This document shows positions 54,338 to 63,897 of a DNA stretch of 64,000 nt, one piece after another. The notes beneath the pieces were generated by a model that was given only the letters and a program-made list of their open reading frames with translations, did no database searches and was not told where the DNA came from. The position numbers were made by a program, and so were the translations under genes. Position 1 is the first letter of the stretch; every line of letters begins with the position of its first letter. Where the stretch lies: NCBI GenBank assembly GCA_016787805.1, contig JAEUTY010000038.1, positions 62,001 through 126,000 on the forward strand, given 5' to 3'. Source of the stretch: Flavobacterium sp. Lineage in GTDB: Bacteria; Bacteroidota; Bacteroidia; Flavobacteriales; Flavobacteriaceae.

Positions 54338-54514
54338 ATGGCTATTGAAATTAAAGAATTACACATCAAAGTAACTGTTTCTGAGGCTTCTGAAAGCGAT
54401 TCGAATGCATTTCAAAAGTTCAATCCAATGAAAATCAACGAACTAAAATCGGAGATTGTGCGTGATTGTACACAAAAAGTATTAGAAAAAATTAAAGAAA
54501 GACAAGAAAGATGA
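54338..54514 (+). CDS. DUF5908-family small eCIS protein (Pvc6-like)
   Basis: The 58-residue charged protein is encoded by an ORF below the usual length cut-off. The N-terminus AIEIKELHIKVTV and basic helix ELKSEIVRDCTQKVLEKI are those of DUF5908, a short family found in contractile injection operons between tube and adaptor genes (Pvc6 position). It starts 5 bases after the tube initiator and its stop overlaps the adaptor start by three bases (ATGA). Role is unknown, perhaps in spike or baseplate assembly. Confidence 0.85.
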   Translation: MAIEIKELHIKVTVSEASESDSNAFQKFNPMKINELKSEIVRDCTQKVLEKIKERQER

Positions 54515-55281
54515 TAGAAGGAATATTAGGAATAATCGACAAAATGCGAATTGAAGTATTCAATTCAAAAGAATACTTAGAGCCTCCTAAAAAAACCATT
54601 TTCGTTCAGCTTAATCCCGAAAAATACACCATGAAACACAATGTTGTTTTTTGTGAAGGACAAGCCATGGGAACTACAGGGAGCGATTTGAAATTTAATA
54701 AAATTGAAGGCGAGGAAGTAACATTTGATTTTCTTTTTGATAGTTCTGGAGTTGTCCCTCCTGGAAAAATTGTTGACGGTAAAGGAATCGCATCGCTTTC
54801 AAGTACCTTAAGTGACATTGGCGAAGCACTAAAACCAGCTTTTGTTAATCCGTTTGGAGAAGTTGATACGGTTGAAAAACAAGTCGAAGAATTCAAAAAT
54901 TTATTGATGGGTTATGATGGAGAAAAACACCAAACGGCTTTTCTCAAATTACTTTGGGGAGGATATAGTTTGAGTTGTCGATTAAAAAGCATGGATATTG
55001 AATACTCGCTTTTCAGAAAAGATGGTCGCCCCATCAGAGCTAAAGTGAAATGTTTATTCAAAGGAACTGTCGACTACAAATTGATGGTAGCCAAACAAAA
55101 AAAGAGTTCACCCGATTTAACGCACGAACGAGTTGTAACCATGAATGATAGTTTGCCTTTGATGGCAGAATCAATTTACGAGAACAATGAATTTTACATT
55201 GATGTAGCCAAAAACAACAAGTTGCTTAGTTTCAGAAATGTAAATACAGGTCAAAAAATAAATTTTCCACCCATTAAATAA
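54511..55281 (+). CDS. eCIS tube-baseplate adaptor with LysM-like tail (Pvc7-like)
   Basis: The 256-residue protein belongs to the contractile injection system tube protein family that links the spike to the tube, like gp53/Pvc7. The N-terminal domain holds FVQLNPEKYTMKHNV, a family signature. GYDGEKHQTAFLKLLWGGYSLSCRLKSMDIEYSLFR-type sequence appears in the middle. The C-terminal 50 residues resemble a degenerate LysM motif (DLTHERVVTMNDSLPLMAESIY). It overlaps the DUF5908 gene by three bases. Confidence 0.88.
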   Translation: MIEGILGIIDKMRIEVFNSKEYLEPPKKTIFVQLNPEKYTMKHNVVFCEGQAMGTTGSDLKFNKIEGEEVTFDFLFDSSGVVPPGKIVDGKGIASLSSTLSDIGEALKPAFVNPFGEVDTVEKQVEEFKNLLMGYDGEKHQTAFLKLLWGGYSLSCRLKSMDIEYSLFRKDGRPIRAKVKCLFKGTVDYKLMVAKQKKSSPDLTHERVVTMNDSLPLMAESIYENNEFYIDVAKNNKLLSFRNVNTGQKINFPPIK

Positions 55282-55286
55282 GCGTC

Positions 55287-56972
55287 ATGTTATCTTTAAA
55301 GCCATTTTTTCCCTCTGACACACTATTAAAATTAGAGTTTTTAATAGATGGTGTAAATGTTGGGTTAGATACTTTACTAAAAGATGCAAGCATTCAGTTT
55401 GAACTCAACAAAATTCCGTTTGCCAAGTTTACGTTCATTTCCAATCAATTAACAACTGATAGCAAAGAAAAATTGCCAACCGATTCGTTAGTTCGAAAAT
55501 CAGAGGAGACGCCAATAAACATTGAGGTAAAGATTAACTACCAAAACAAATCGGTTACTTTTTTTAAAGGAATTATAAAATCACTCCACAAACAGAATGA
55601 TGACACCCAAGTGGTGACCAAAATTGAGTGTAAAGACATTGGATTTAAATTGGCTCAACCGACCAAAGTCGATGAAAATAACAAAGACAAATTTGCCGAC
55701 AAGCTCAAAACGTATACTTCTAATGTTCAATTAAAATTAGGTTCAGATTTTAATGGTACTTGGGGAGAGGAAATAATTACGCATAACTCGGCTACTGTTC
55801 CTTGGGATTATTTAGTTGGGTTTTTAGACTCTGTAGGAATAATGATAGCTCTTAGAAACGGCGATTTCAATGGAATTGATATTCTAAAAAAAACGACCAA
55901 AGAGGCCTATGTTGCTGAAAATGGACTCAATGTGTTTTCTTTTACGGGTAAAAAAGATCCTGAGCGAATCAAATCTTCCGTAACAATTGAAACATGGGAT
56001 ATTGAATCACAGGCCATAAAAAAAACTACATCCGAACAAAGCGGACCAAAAAATGAGCAAACAATAAAGGTCAATCAATCCACTTATCAACCTTCAACAT
56101 TAACACGAATTGTTGATGCCATCAAAGAAAAAAGCAATATAGCTGCAGTTCATGGTAAAGTGACAACTTATGGTAATTTAGAGGCTAAAGCTGGCGATTT
56201 TATAGGTTTTAGCAAAATTAATCCCGATGTTGATGATAAAGCTTTTTTAATTACGCAAGAAGTGCATACCATTGAAAATGGTTGCTGGAGAACGGAATAC
56301 ACGTACGGATTTGAAAACGAAAAATCATTTACTGAAAATACTACTTCAGGAGTCAATAATAGTCAAGCTCAAGTAGGTCAATCCAATACTATCAACGGAT
56401 TGCAAATTGGCATTGTAACTCAAATAGAAGAAGACCCAAATAATCAATTTCGAGTTAAAGTTCGAATCCCAATTTTGTCTGAAAAAGGGGAAGGTGTATG
56501 GGCTCGATTAGCTACAATGAATGCTTCTAAAGAAATGGGAAGTTATTTTATTCCAAATGTGAATGATGAAGTAATTATTGGCTGTTTGGGGAATAATCCC
56601 GATACTCCAATAGTTTTAGGAAGCGTATATAGTAGCACCAATACCATGCCTTTTCCTATCGCAAAAGAAAACTATATCAAAGGTTTTGTTACCAAAGAAG
56701 GAACTAAGATCATTATGGATGATGAAAAAAAAGTCATCGAACTCAGTACCAAAAAAGGAAACAAAATAACAATTAGCGATGATTTAAAAGGAATCACTTT
56801 GGAAGATGAAAACAAAAACAAAATTGTGATGGACGATAAAGGAATTACCATCGAAAGTTGTAAGGATTTTAATGTCAAAGCTAAAGGAAATATCAAAATA
56901 GAAGGTGTTCAAGTGGCTGCTGAGGCAAGTGGTACAATGGAATTAAAAGGAACAATGATTAAACTCAATTAA
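55287..56972 (+). CDS. eCIS VgrG-like spike protein (Pvc8-like)
   Basis: The 561-residue protein combines gp27-like domains (about 1-340, with KIECKDIGFKLAQPTKVD and VHGKVTTYGNLEAKAGDF) with a gp5-type OB fold (about 372-450, GLQIGIVTQIEEDPN, RVKVRIPILSEKGEGVWARLA). A beta-helix/needle region (GNKITISDD, NKIVMDDKGI) runs to the C-terminus. The trimer forms the central spike that punctures the target. No effector extension is fused. The PAAR tip gene follows 3 bases later. Confidence 0.94.
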   Translation: MLSLKPFFPSDTLLKLEFLIDGVNVGLDTLLKDASIQFELNKIPFAKFTFISNQLTTDSKEKLPTDSLVRKSEETPINIEVKINYQNKSVTFFKGIIKSLHKQNDDTQVVTKIECKDIGFKLAQPTKVDENNKDKFADKLKTYTSNVQLKLGSDFNGTWGEEIITHNSATVPWDYLVGFLDSVGIMIALRNGDFNGIDILKKTTKEAYVAENGLNVFSFTGKKDPERIKSSVTIETWDIESQAIKKTTSEQSGPKNEQTIKVNQSTYQPSTLTRIVDAIKEKSNIAAVHGKVTTYGNLEAKAGDFIGFSKINPDVDDKAFLITQEVHTIENGCWRTEYTYGFENEKSFTENTTSGVNNSQAQVGQSNTINGLQIGIVTQIEEDPNNQFRVKVRIPILSEKGEGVWARLATMNASKEMGSYFIPNVNDEVIIGCLGNNPDTPIVLGSVYSSTNTMPFPIAKENYIKGFVTKEGTKIIMDDEKKVIELSTKKGNKITISDDLKGITLEDENKNKIVMDDKGITIESCKDFNVKAKGNIKIEGVQVAAEASGTMELKGTMIKLN

Positions 56973-56975
56973 AAA

Positions 56976-57266
56976 ATGGGAGCTGCTGCTAGAACTGGAG
57001 ATATGCATGTTTGTCCAGCATCCGATGGACCAAAGCCTCATGTTGGCGGCCCCGTTTTGCCTGGAGCCAATACAACAGTTTTGATTGCCAACATGCCTGC
57101 TGCTGTTGTAGGAGACAATTGTACGTGTACAGGACCACCTGATTCTATAGTGGCGGGATCATCATCAGTACAAATTGCAGGAAAACCAGCCGCAAGAATG
57201 GGCGATTCAACTGCGCATGGAGGAACAATAACAGTAGGTTGCCCAACCGTTTTAATAGGAGGATAA
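56976..57266 (+). CDS. eCIS PAAR-type spike tip (Pvc10 role)
   Basis: The 96-residue PAAR-like protein has ARTGDMHVCP at the start, PHVGGPVLPGANTTVLI, GDNCTCTGPPDSI, and GKPAARMGDSTAHGGTI at the end. His and Cys residues are suited to hold the tip metal. PAAR proteins cap the VgrG trimer with a sharp cone. Its position directly after the spike gene supports the role. In PVC the tip gene lies after gp25; here it precedes it. Confidence 0.93.
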   Translation: MGAAARTGDMHVCPASDGPKPHVGGPVLPGANTTVLIANMPAAVVGDNCTCTGPPDSIVAGSSSVQIAGKPAARMGDSTAHGGTITVGCPTVLIGG

Positions 57267-57280
57267 ATAGTATATAAACC

Positions 57281-57700
57281 ATGGCAAAAGAATCATTTTT
57301 AGGAAAAGGGTGGAGTTTTCCACCAACATTCAATAATTTATCGGGAACGGTAAAAACAGTTGAAGACGAAACCGATATATTCCAAAGTTTGAACATTCTA
57401 CTTTCAACACAATTGAAAGAAAGAGTTATGCGCTCTGACTTTGGGTGCGATTTGTCAGCTTTGCTATACGAAAGTATTACCGTTACTCTTTTGACTAAAA
57501 TAAAGGGAATAATTGAAAACGCAATTCTATTGTACGAACCAAGAATTGACCTTATTGATGTTGACTTTTTTAATGAAGAAACCAATAATGGTGTGATTAA
57601 TATAGAGGTGATTTATCAAATTAAAGCCACTAATTCGAGAAAGAATTTTGTGTATCCTTTTTATTTAGAAGAAGGAACGTATTTAAACAATAAACAATAA
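57281..57700 (+). CDS. eCIS gp25-like baseplate protein (Pvc9-like)
   Basis: The 139-residue protein is of the GPW/gp25 family: GKGWSFPPTFN near the start, IFQSLNILLSTQLKERVMRSDFG with the conserved E-R-x-M-R motif, and VIYQIKATNSRKNFVYPFYLEEG at the end. It joins the baseplate wedge to the first sheath ring. Its stop overlaps the next ATG by one base (TAATG), so the wedge proteins are translationally coupled. Confidence 0.93.
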   Translation: MAKESFLGKGWSFPPTFNNLSGTVKTVEDETDIFQSLNILLSTQLKERVMRSDFGCDLSALLYESITVTLLTKIKGIIENAILLYEPRIDLIDVDFFNEETNNGVINIEVIYQIKATNSRKNFVYPFYLEEGTYLNNKQ

Positions 57701-60700
57701 TGGAAAATTGTAACTCATTATTATCGATACACACAGGAACAGGAACGACACAAAATGACAGAGTTCGTCCTGCTCTGCAAACGAGTTTTTTTCTTGTTGA
57801 TGAAAGAAAAGAACAAGACTTTATTGTGTTTGTTCAAAAACTTTCTAAATACGTTAACTATTACAACGAGTTTGATGAGGTTGAAGGCGATTGGACTAGC
57901 TTTTATGAAAATGAAACCACATCTATTTTAATTTTAATCGCCAATTGGAACATACAACTACTGCAAAACCAATATGAAATTTTAAAAAATGAAATTGCTT
58001 TAAATGCAAACTTTTTAGATCAACAAGAGTTATTGTTAGACTATTTCAAGCAAATTAAAGACGAATTTGAAATATTGGTAACTAAAATTGGTTCGGTAGA
58101 CGACGAAATATCTGTGAAGGAAAATTTGCTGTCTACATCCTACGCCATTACTGAAAAATTAACGTTTATTCAAGATCAAATCAACAGTTCTTCTGATATT
58201 ATTGGTTTGATGAAAAACTATGTTTTTGTTAAAAATGTACAACAGCTTTTCGGATTATTGCTTTCTTGGAAAGATTTTACCAATTCAACCATCGATTACC
58301 AATTGAATTCGTACGATAAGCATACACCGCATTATACTCTTTTTCTTTCTTTTTTAAAATTATTACGAGTAGCCCAAGACAAGCTCAATGAATTTACCAA
58401 AAATCACCTCAATTTTTATTACAAAGATGTGCTTCACATCGAAAACCAATCGGCTCAACCCGACTATGTTCATTTGGTAGTTGAACCGTATGATACAAAT
58501 CCATTTTTAATTCCGAAAAACACCATTTTTCCTGCCGATAAAAATTCGTTAGGGCAAAAAAAATTCTATAGTTCCACAGCCGATCAAACCATTAACGGAA
58601 TTCAACTGGATTCTTTTTTGAGCACGCATTTCAAAAACAATGAATATTATAAGTCTGATCTTTTACCGCTGAACGCAACCAATGAAGGATTCAATGTTTT
58701 TGTAGACAATGCCCAATTGTTCAAAGAAGGAATTATGATTGCCAGCCCAAATTTGTATTTGCAAAGTGGCGAACGAACAATTAATTTACGGTTCAATAAC
58801 CAAACGTATCTTGCCAAAGACTTTAATTTTTACCTAACAGGTGAAGAAAAAGTGATTGAAGTTTTCCCTGATGAAAATTTTAAAGAAGATAAAAAACTAG
58901 AAAATCAATTCATCAGCTTATTGATTCCTTCAACAGTGAAGAAAATAGTTCCTTTCAATGCCAAATTGCATCCCGAATTGTTAATTCAAACTTCTTTTCC
59001 TGTTCTGAAAATAGTTCCCAAACGAATAGGAATACTAAAATCAATTCATACAATTGAACTCAATATTTCAGTGCAAAATTTCAAATCGTTTGTTTTGGAT
59101 TCAGATTTTGGCAAAATTGATGCAGAAAAAGCATTTTTTCCTTTCGGAGAATTTCCAAAAAAAGGCAACGGAATTATCGTGAGCTCTAATGAGTTTTTTA
59201 TGAAGAAAAACGCAACAGCTACTTTTGTGCTGGTTCCTGAAGAAGGTAAATCAAATGATCATATATCAAAATTAACTTCTGCCTTTATTTTAACAAAAGG
59301 GAAATATGTTTCGGTTAAGAAAGCAACAGAAATTAGCAATTCTTTTCCTTTAAAAAATTATAATTTCGAAGACGTAGTGAGTGAAGATGTCGTTTCAAAT
59401 GGCAAAATCAGAATTGAATTGGCTAATGATTCTTATGCTGGAGAAAAATTTCTGCAAGCGTTTATCAATGCTAGCGCCAAAACAGCCACTGCTACAGAAG
59501 CAACAAAATACAATACTACTTTCTTAGAAAAACCTAGAGCCAAAAGTTTTGAATTTCATTATTCAGTAAATGAAACGATTAAATTATCAGGTAAAACAAC
59601 CGAAAATAACCCAATAGAACTCTATCATTCGTTGCCATTTGGGTATAAAAAGATTGCTCGAAGAGAGTTCTTTTTTTCAAGAAATAATTCACTTGAAGGT
59701 GCGATTTATCTCGGATTTAAAAATGTGCTTCCCAAAGACGGGCTCAATCTTTTATTGCAATTGGAAGAAGGAACGGCCAACCCGTTATTGCCACCAGCAA
59801 CCGTTAGATGGCACTATTTGCATCAAAATAATTGGACATCATTAGAGCCAGAAGCAATTGGTGATGAAACACGCTTTTTAACCCAATCAGGTTTGGTTTC
59901 TATTACAGTTCCTGCATTCAGTACAACAACCAATACTGTTTTAGAAGCTTCCAATTTTTGGTTGCGAATTTCGGTTTCAAATATTCAAGCAGTTTGCAAG
60001 TTTATTGGCGTGCATACACAAGCATTGAAAGCAGTTTTAACTGATTATGAAGGTTCGGGAGTCGTATTTGTTGAATCGACTTCAAAAGAAAAAATCACCA
60101 AAACGTACGATTCATTTGATAAAATTAAAAAAATCACGCAGCCTTACAGCTCGTTTGGTGGGAAAGTAAAAGAAAAAGACGAATTTCTTTATATGCGTTC
60201 AAGCGAACGATTGCGTCACAAAAATAGAGCAATTACCTCTTGGGATTATGAACGAATTATTTTGCAAGAATTTCCAGATGTATTTCGCGTAAAAACATTA
60301 AACCATTACCGCTATGATACTAAAATTTCGAATGTTTCTGCGGGTTATATTACGCTTATTCCAATTGCTCGTTCGTCAAGCACAGATATAGTTAATTGGA
60401 AACCATTTCTGAGTTTGAATAAAATGATTTTAATCAAAGAACACCTCCAAAAAATAGCTTCGCCACATGCAAGAATCAATGTGAAACCTCCTCGTTTGGA
60501 AAAAGTAGAAATTAATTTTATGGTGAAGTTTCACATCGTTGAGGGGATGGATACAAGGCTGTATACCAAACAATTAAAAGAAACAATTAACCAATACTTG
60601 AGCCCATGGGCTTATGAGAATACAGAAGTAAATTTTGCTAATGAAATTGAGTTTTCTTCAATAATTCAACTAATCGATAATCAAAGTTTTGTCGATTATA

Positions 60701-60846
60701 TAACTGATTTTAAAGTAACTCAGTATGTTTTGAACGAAAACTTTCAAGTAGTTGGAAATCCAATTCAAAATTTGAACAAGATTACACCGCAAACGGATTT
60801 CACTTTGTTTGTTCCGAATGAAACCCATCACATTCAAGAAATATAA
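57700..60846 (+). CDS. eCIS baseplate wedge protein, gp6/J-like (Pvc11-like)
   Basis: The 1048-residue protein is the large baseplate subunit of the J-like/gp6 class. Landmarks are HTPHYTLFLSFLKLLRVAQDKLNEFTKNHLNFYY-type helical sequence (residues about 207-240), YVHLVVEPYDTNPFLIPKNT, LRHKNRAITSWDYERIILQEFPDVFRVK (about 855), and PHARINVKPPRLEKVEINFMV near the end, which are family typical. It is much larger than phage J proteins, as in other Bacteroidota eCIS. It is coupled to gp25 by a TAATG overlap. Confidence 0.88.
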   Translation: MENCNSLLSIHTGTGTTQNDRVRPALQTSFFLVDERKEQDFIVFVQKLSKYVNYYNEFDEVEGDWTSFYENETTSILILIANWNIQLLQNQYEILKNEIALNANFLDQQELLLDYFKQIKDEFEILVTKIGSVDDEISVKENLLSTSYAITEKLTFIQDQINSSSDIIGLMKNYVFVKNVQQLFGLLLSWKDFTNSTIDYQLNSYDKHTPHYTLFLSFLKLLRVAQDKLNEFTKNHLNFYYKDVLHIENQSAQPDYVHLVVEPYDTNPFLIPKNTIFPADKNSLGQKKFYSSTADQTINGIQLDSFLSTHFKNNEYYKSDLLPLNATNEGFNVFVDNAQLFKEGIMIASPNLYLQSGERTINLRFNNQTYLAKDFNFYLTGEEKVIEVFPDENFKEDKKLENQFISLLIPSTVKKIVPFNAKLHPELLIQTSFPVLKIVPKRIGILKSIHTIELNISVQNFKSFVLDSDFGKIDAEKAFFPFGEFPKKGNGIIVSSNEFFMKKNATATFVLVPEEGKSNDHISKLTSAFILTKGKYVSVKKATEISNSFPLKNYNFEDVVSEDVVSNGKIRIELANDSYAGEKFLQAFINASAKTATATEATKYNTTFLEKPRAKSFEFHYSVNETIKLSGKTTENNPIELYHSLPFGYKKIARREFFFSRNNSLEGAIYLGFKNVLPKDGLNLLLQLEEGTANPLLPPATVRWHYLHQNNWTSLEPEAIGDETRFLTQSGLVSITVPAFSTTTNTVLEASNFWLRISVSNIQAVCKFIGVHTQALKAVLTDYEGSGVVFVESTSKEKITKTYDSFDKIKKITQPYSSFGGKVKEKDEFLYMRSSERLRHKNRAITSWDYERIILQEFPDVFRVKTLNHYRYDTKISNVSAGYITLIPIARSSSTDIVNWKPFLSLNKMILIKEHLQKIASPHARINVKPPRLEKVEINFMVKFHIVEGMDTRLYTKQLKETINQYLSPWAYENTEVNFANEIEFSSIIQLIDNQSFVDYITDFKVTQYVLNENFQVVGNPIQNLNKITPQTDFTLFVPNETHHIQEI

Positions 60847-60857
60847 AAAACCACATC

Positions 60858-63800
60858 ATGGCTACAGATTATTTCATCAATAAAGACCGAGCATTACTTC
60901 CTTCACAAGATTTCAATTTTTTGTTTGAGGAAGGTTTAAAATATGTGGAAAAGTTGGGGAACAAATTTTGGACCGACTACAATCCGCACGATCCAGGGAT
61001 TACTGTTTTGGACGTTTTGTGTTATGCAATTACCGAATTGGGTTACCGATCTGATTTTGACATCAAAGATTTGCTGACCAACTCCAATGGTGCTATCCAA
61101 AATAATTCTTTTTTTACTGCGGCCAATATTTTTACCAATGCTCCTTTGACCGAAATGGATTACCGAAAATTGTTAATTGACATCAAAGGTATCTCCAATG
61201 CTTGGGTATTGGCAACACAACGAAATGTTGATGCAAATGGTTATCACTTGCCGCATCATAGCGAAGCCAGTTTATACCTTAACAAAATTGAAGATAAACT
61301 CAGTCTTTCTAACAAAGATAAAAACGACAAATTAATTCCTGAATTGTTGCTTCGCGGACTGAATAAAGTCAAAATCGAATTAGAAGAAGATCCAGAATTG
61401 GGCGATTTGAACACGCTTTTATTAGAGTATTCTTTCTGGCACGAAAACCGATGGATTAATCTAAAAATTGTTCCTCAATTTACGAATTGGAATCATCCCA
61501 ATGCCGATTTATTTGCTTTGATGAACACGCCATCTAAAATTACCATTGAAAGTATTACCAAAACACAAGACAAAAATGTGCTTTTTTTGATCGTGAATCG
61601 ATACAGTGATCCTTCGGACTCGTTGCATTTTCGTATTTTTTCGGAAGACAGTTCGGAAGTTGATATTGCTTTAGATTATTTAAATAATGAAGCAAATTTG
61701 TGTGATGTCATTTCAAAATTCAAACAGAAAAAAGAAAAAATCAGTTCCATTTTTGCCTCGGTTGAAATGGTTTTACAACAAAACAGAAACTTAACGGAAG
61801 ATTATCTGTGTAAAGAAGTGGTTGAGAAAATAGATATTGGTGTTTGTGCCGATATCGAAATTGAACCAGGTGAAGATTCGATAGAAATTATGACTCAAAT
61901 TCAAATTGCTATTGATAAAATCATCAGCCCAAAAATCAATTTTTATACTTTAAACCAATTGGTTAATGAAGGGTTACACTCGGAAGATATTTTTCTCGGG
62001 CCTAAATTGCAATACGGATTTCTAAAAGATGCCGAAGTCAACAAAGCACAATTGCCAACAGCAATTCACGCTTCTGATATTATAGCTGTTTTGATGGAAA
62101 TTAAAGGAGTTAAATCGGTAAAAAACTTAATGATGAGCGCCTATAATATGTTAGGAATGCCAATCAATGGATCAACAAATCAAAGTTGGGTTTTGACACT
62201 TTCTGGCGAGGTGAAACCAGTGTTTAATCCAAAAAAATCAAAACTATTACTGTTTCAAAAAAACATACCATTTCTACTTTCGGAGTACCAATTGATGTTG
62301 GTAGATCAAAAAGTTGATATGTATAAAATGCAATTCAATCAGAAAAAATTAATCAACAGCAACAATGATTTTGCAGTACCTACTGGTGACTTTTTTGATT
62401 TGAATCATTACTATAGCATACAGGATGAATTTCCTACTAATTACGGACTAGGAAAGAAAAATGTTTCTGAAAAAGCAAGTGCGCTTCGAAAAGCACAAGT
62501 CAAACAACTCAAAGGCTATTTGTTTTTTTATGAACAAATATTAGCGGATTTTTTTAGTCAATTGTACAACGCTAAAGAGTTGTTTAATACCGATGTTAAT
62601 GGTGAAAGTAGAACGTATTTTCCAACCTATTTGGATAAAAATATTTTAACTGGTGAAGATTTTTATTCGAAAGAAATATATGCAACAAATTTGCCATCCA
62701 AATTGTTAAATGGAGAGTCCGACTACGATGTTTCATTAATCGAATCAAAAGCGTTGTATTACGATCGAAAAAATAGAGTGCTCGATCATCTAATGGCGCG
62801 TTTTGCCGAAAGTTTTAACGATTATGTATTTATGATGTACCAAGTTACCCACGACACTTCGGGTATGGGCGCATTGGCTTTTGATTACGAAGATTTGATT
62901 TTGGATAAAAAGAATTTTATCAATTCGTATCCCGAAATCAGTAGTAATCGCGGTTTAGGAATGGATTATATAAATGCATCACTAGTTGATAATGAACTAG
63001 AATTTCAACCTTTTTGGAATACCAATCATCGTGGAGGTTACGAAAATAGAGTGGCTAAATTATTGGGAATTAATACTATCGCTCTACGAAATATAGTCAC
63101 AGAAGATAGCGTTCAAACACAATGGACAGTTGAAACGGAAGATGAAAATTATTTGTTTCATATTGTTTCTCCTGGCGTTGATTTAGTAAACAAATGGAAT
63201 TGGGCACAATTGCATTTTTTAGATCAAAACCTTTATCAAATTGACACTTACGGCGGAAATTATTATTTGTACTTAGTTGATGATTCGGTAAAAATTGCCC
63301 GATTCGATACTCCATTTGGTACCGAAACAGAAGCAGCTGATTATTTGCAAGAAATGATTAAAATCCTCAACATTTACTACGAGAATTTTTATTGCTTGGA
63401 ACACATTTTACTTCGTCCGTTTGACGGCACTTTCTCTGACGATGATTTGCTGTCAGTTTGTTTGAATGACAAATGCTTAGACGAAGGGAATAACGACCCT
63501 TATTCGTTCAAAGCAACGATTGTTTTACCAGGTTATTTGTCGCGTTTCAAGAATTTAATTTTTAGAAAATACGCCGAAAAAATTTTCCGTCAAGAAGCGC
63601 CAGCACATGTGTTGTTAAAGATTTGTTGGGTAAATATTGAGGATATGATTGGTTTTCAAACCAAATACAGAGATTGGTTAGAAGCGTATCGAACGTATCG
63701 TACTAAATATTGTGCAAACCAACTGACAGATGATGACATCAACGAGTACAAAGTGGTTCTTTCGGCATTAGTTGCAGCACTCAAAGAACTCAATACCATA

Positions 63801-63887
63801 TATCCTGAAGGAAATCTTTACGATTGTCAATTAAGCGAAAATACAAACCCCATAATTTTAGGAAATTCATCATTAGGAACTTTATAA
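60858..63887 (+). CDS. eCIS second large baseplate protein (Pvc12/gp7-like)
   Basis: The 1009-residue protein has the motif FWTDYNPHDPGITVLDVLCY and ITELGYRSDFDIKDLL near residue 40, a hallmark of Pvc12-like eCIS baseplate proteins. Later landmarks are VNKAQLPTAIHASDII (about 394), ASALRKAQVKQLKGYLFFYEQILADFFSQL (about 543), and EHILLRPFDGTFSDDDLLS (about 855). It pairs with the J-like protein to form the wedge. It begins 11 bases after the J-like stop. A third, incomplete gene follows after 10 bases. Confidence 0.88.
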   Translation: MATDYFINKDRALLPSQDFNFLFEEGLKYVEKLGNKFWTDYNPHDPGITVLDVLCYAITELGYRSDFDIKDLLTNSNGAIQNNSFFTAANIFTNAPLTEMDYRKLLIDIKGISNAWVLATQRNVDANGYHLPHHSEASLYLNKIEDKLSLSNKDKNDKLIPELLLRGLNKVKIELEEDPELGDLNTLLLEYSFWHENRWINLKIVPQFTNWNHPNADLFALMNTPSKITIESITKTQDKNVLFLIVNRYSDPSDSLHFRIFSEDSSEVDIALDYLNNEANLCDVISKFKQKKEKISSIFASVEMVLQQNRNLTEDYLCKEVVEKIDIGVCADIEIEPGEDSIEIMTQIQIAIDKIISPKINFYTLNQLVNEGLHSEDIFLGPKLQYGFLKDAEVNKAQLPTAIHASDIIAVLMEIKGVKSVKNLMMSAYNMLGMPINGSTNQSWVLTLSGEVKPVFNPKKSKLLLFQKNIPFLLSEYQLMLVDQKVDMYKMQFNQKKLINSNNDFAVPTGDFFDLNHYYSIQDEFPTNYGLGKKNVSEKASALRKAQVKQLKGYLFFYEQILADFFSQLYNAKELFNTDVNGESRTYFPTYLDKNILTGEDFYSKEIYATNLPSKLLNGESDYDVSLIESKALYYDRKNRVLDHLMARFAESFNDYVFMMYQVTHDTSGMGALAFDYEDLILDKKNFINSYPEISSNRGLGMDYINASLVDNELEFQPFWNTNHRGGYENRVAKLLGINTIALRNIVTEDSVQTQWTVETEDENYLFHIVSPGVDLVNKWNWAQLHFLDQNLYQIDTYGGNYYLYLVDDSVKIARFDTPFGTETEAADYLQEMIKILNIYYENFYCLEHILLRPFDGTFSDDDLLSVCLNDKCLDEGNNDPYSFKATIVLPGYLSRFKNLIFRKYAEKIFRQEAPAHVLLKICWVNIEDMIGFQTKYRDWLEAYRTYRTKYCANQLTDDDINEYKVVLSALVAALKELNTIYPEGNLYDCQLSENTNPIILGNSSLGTL

Positions 63888-63897
63888 AAAATACATC

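Noticed and set aside
55287-57266. VgrG and PAAR as evidence for a type VI secretion system
   Set aside because: There is no TssJ, TssL, TssM, ClpV or Hcp-only arrangement. Cap, LysM-like adaptor, DUF5908 and Pvc12-like genes point to an eCIS.
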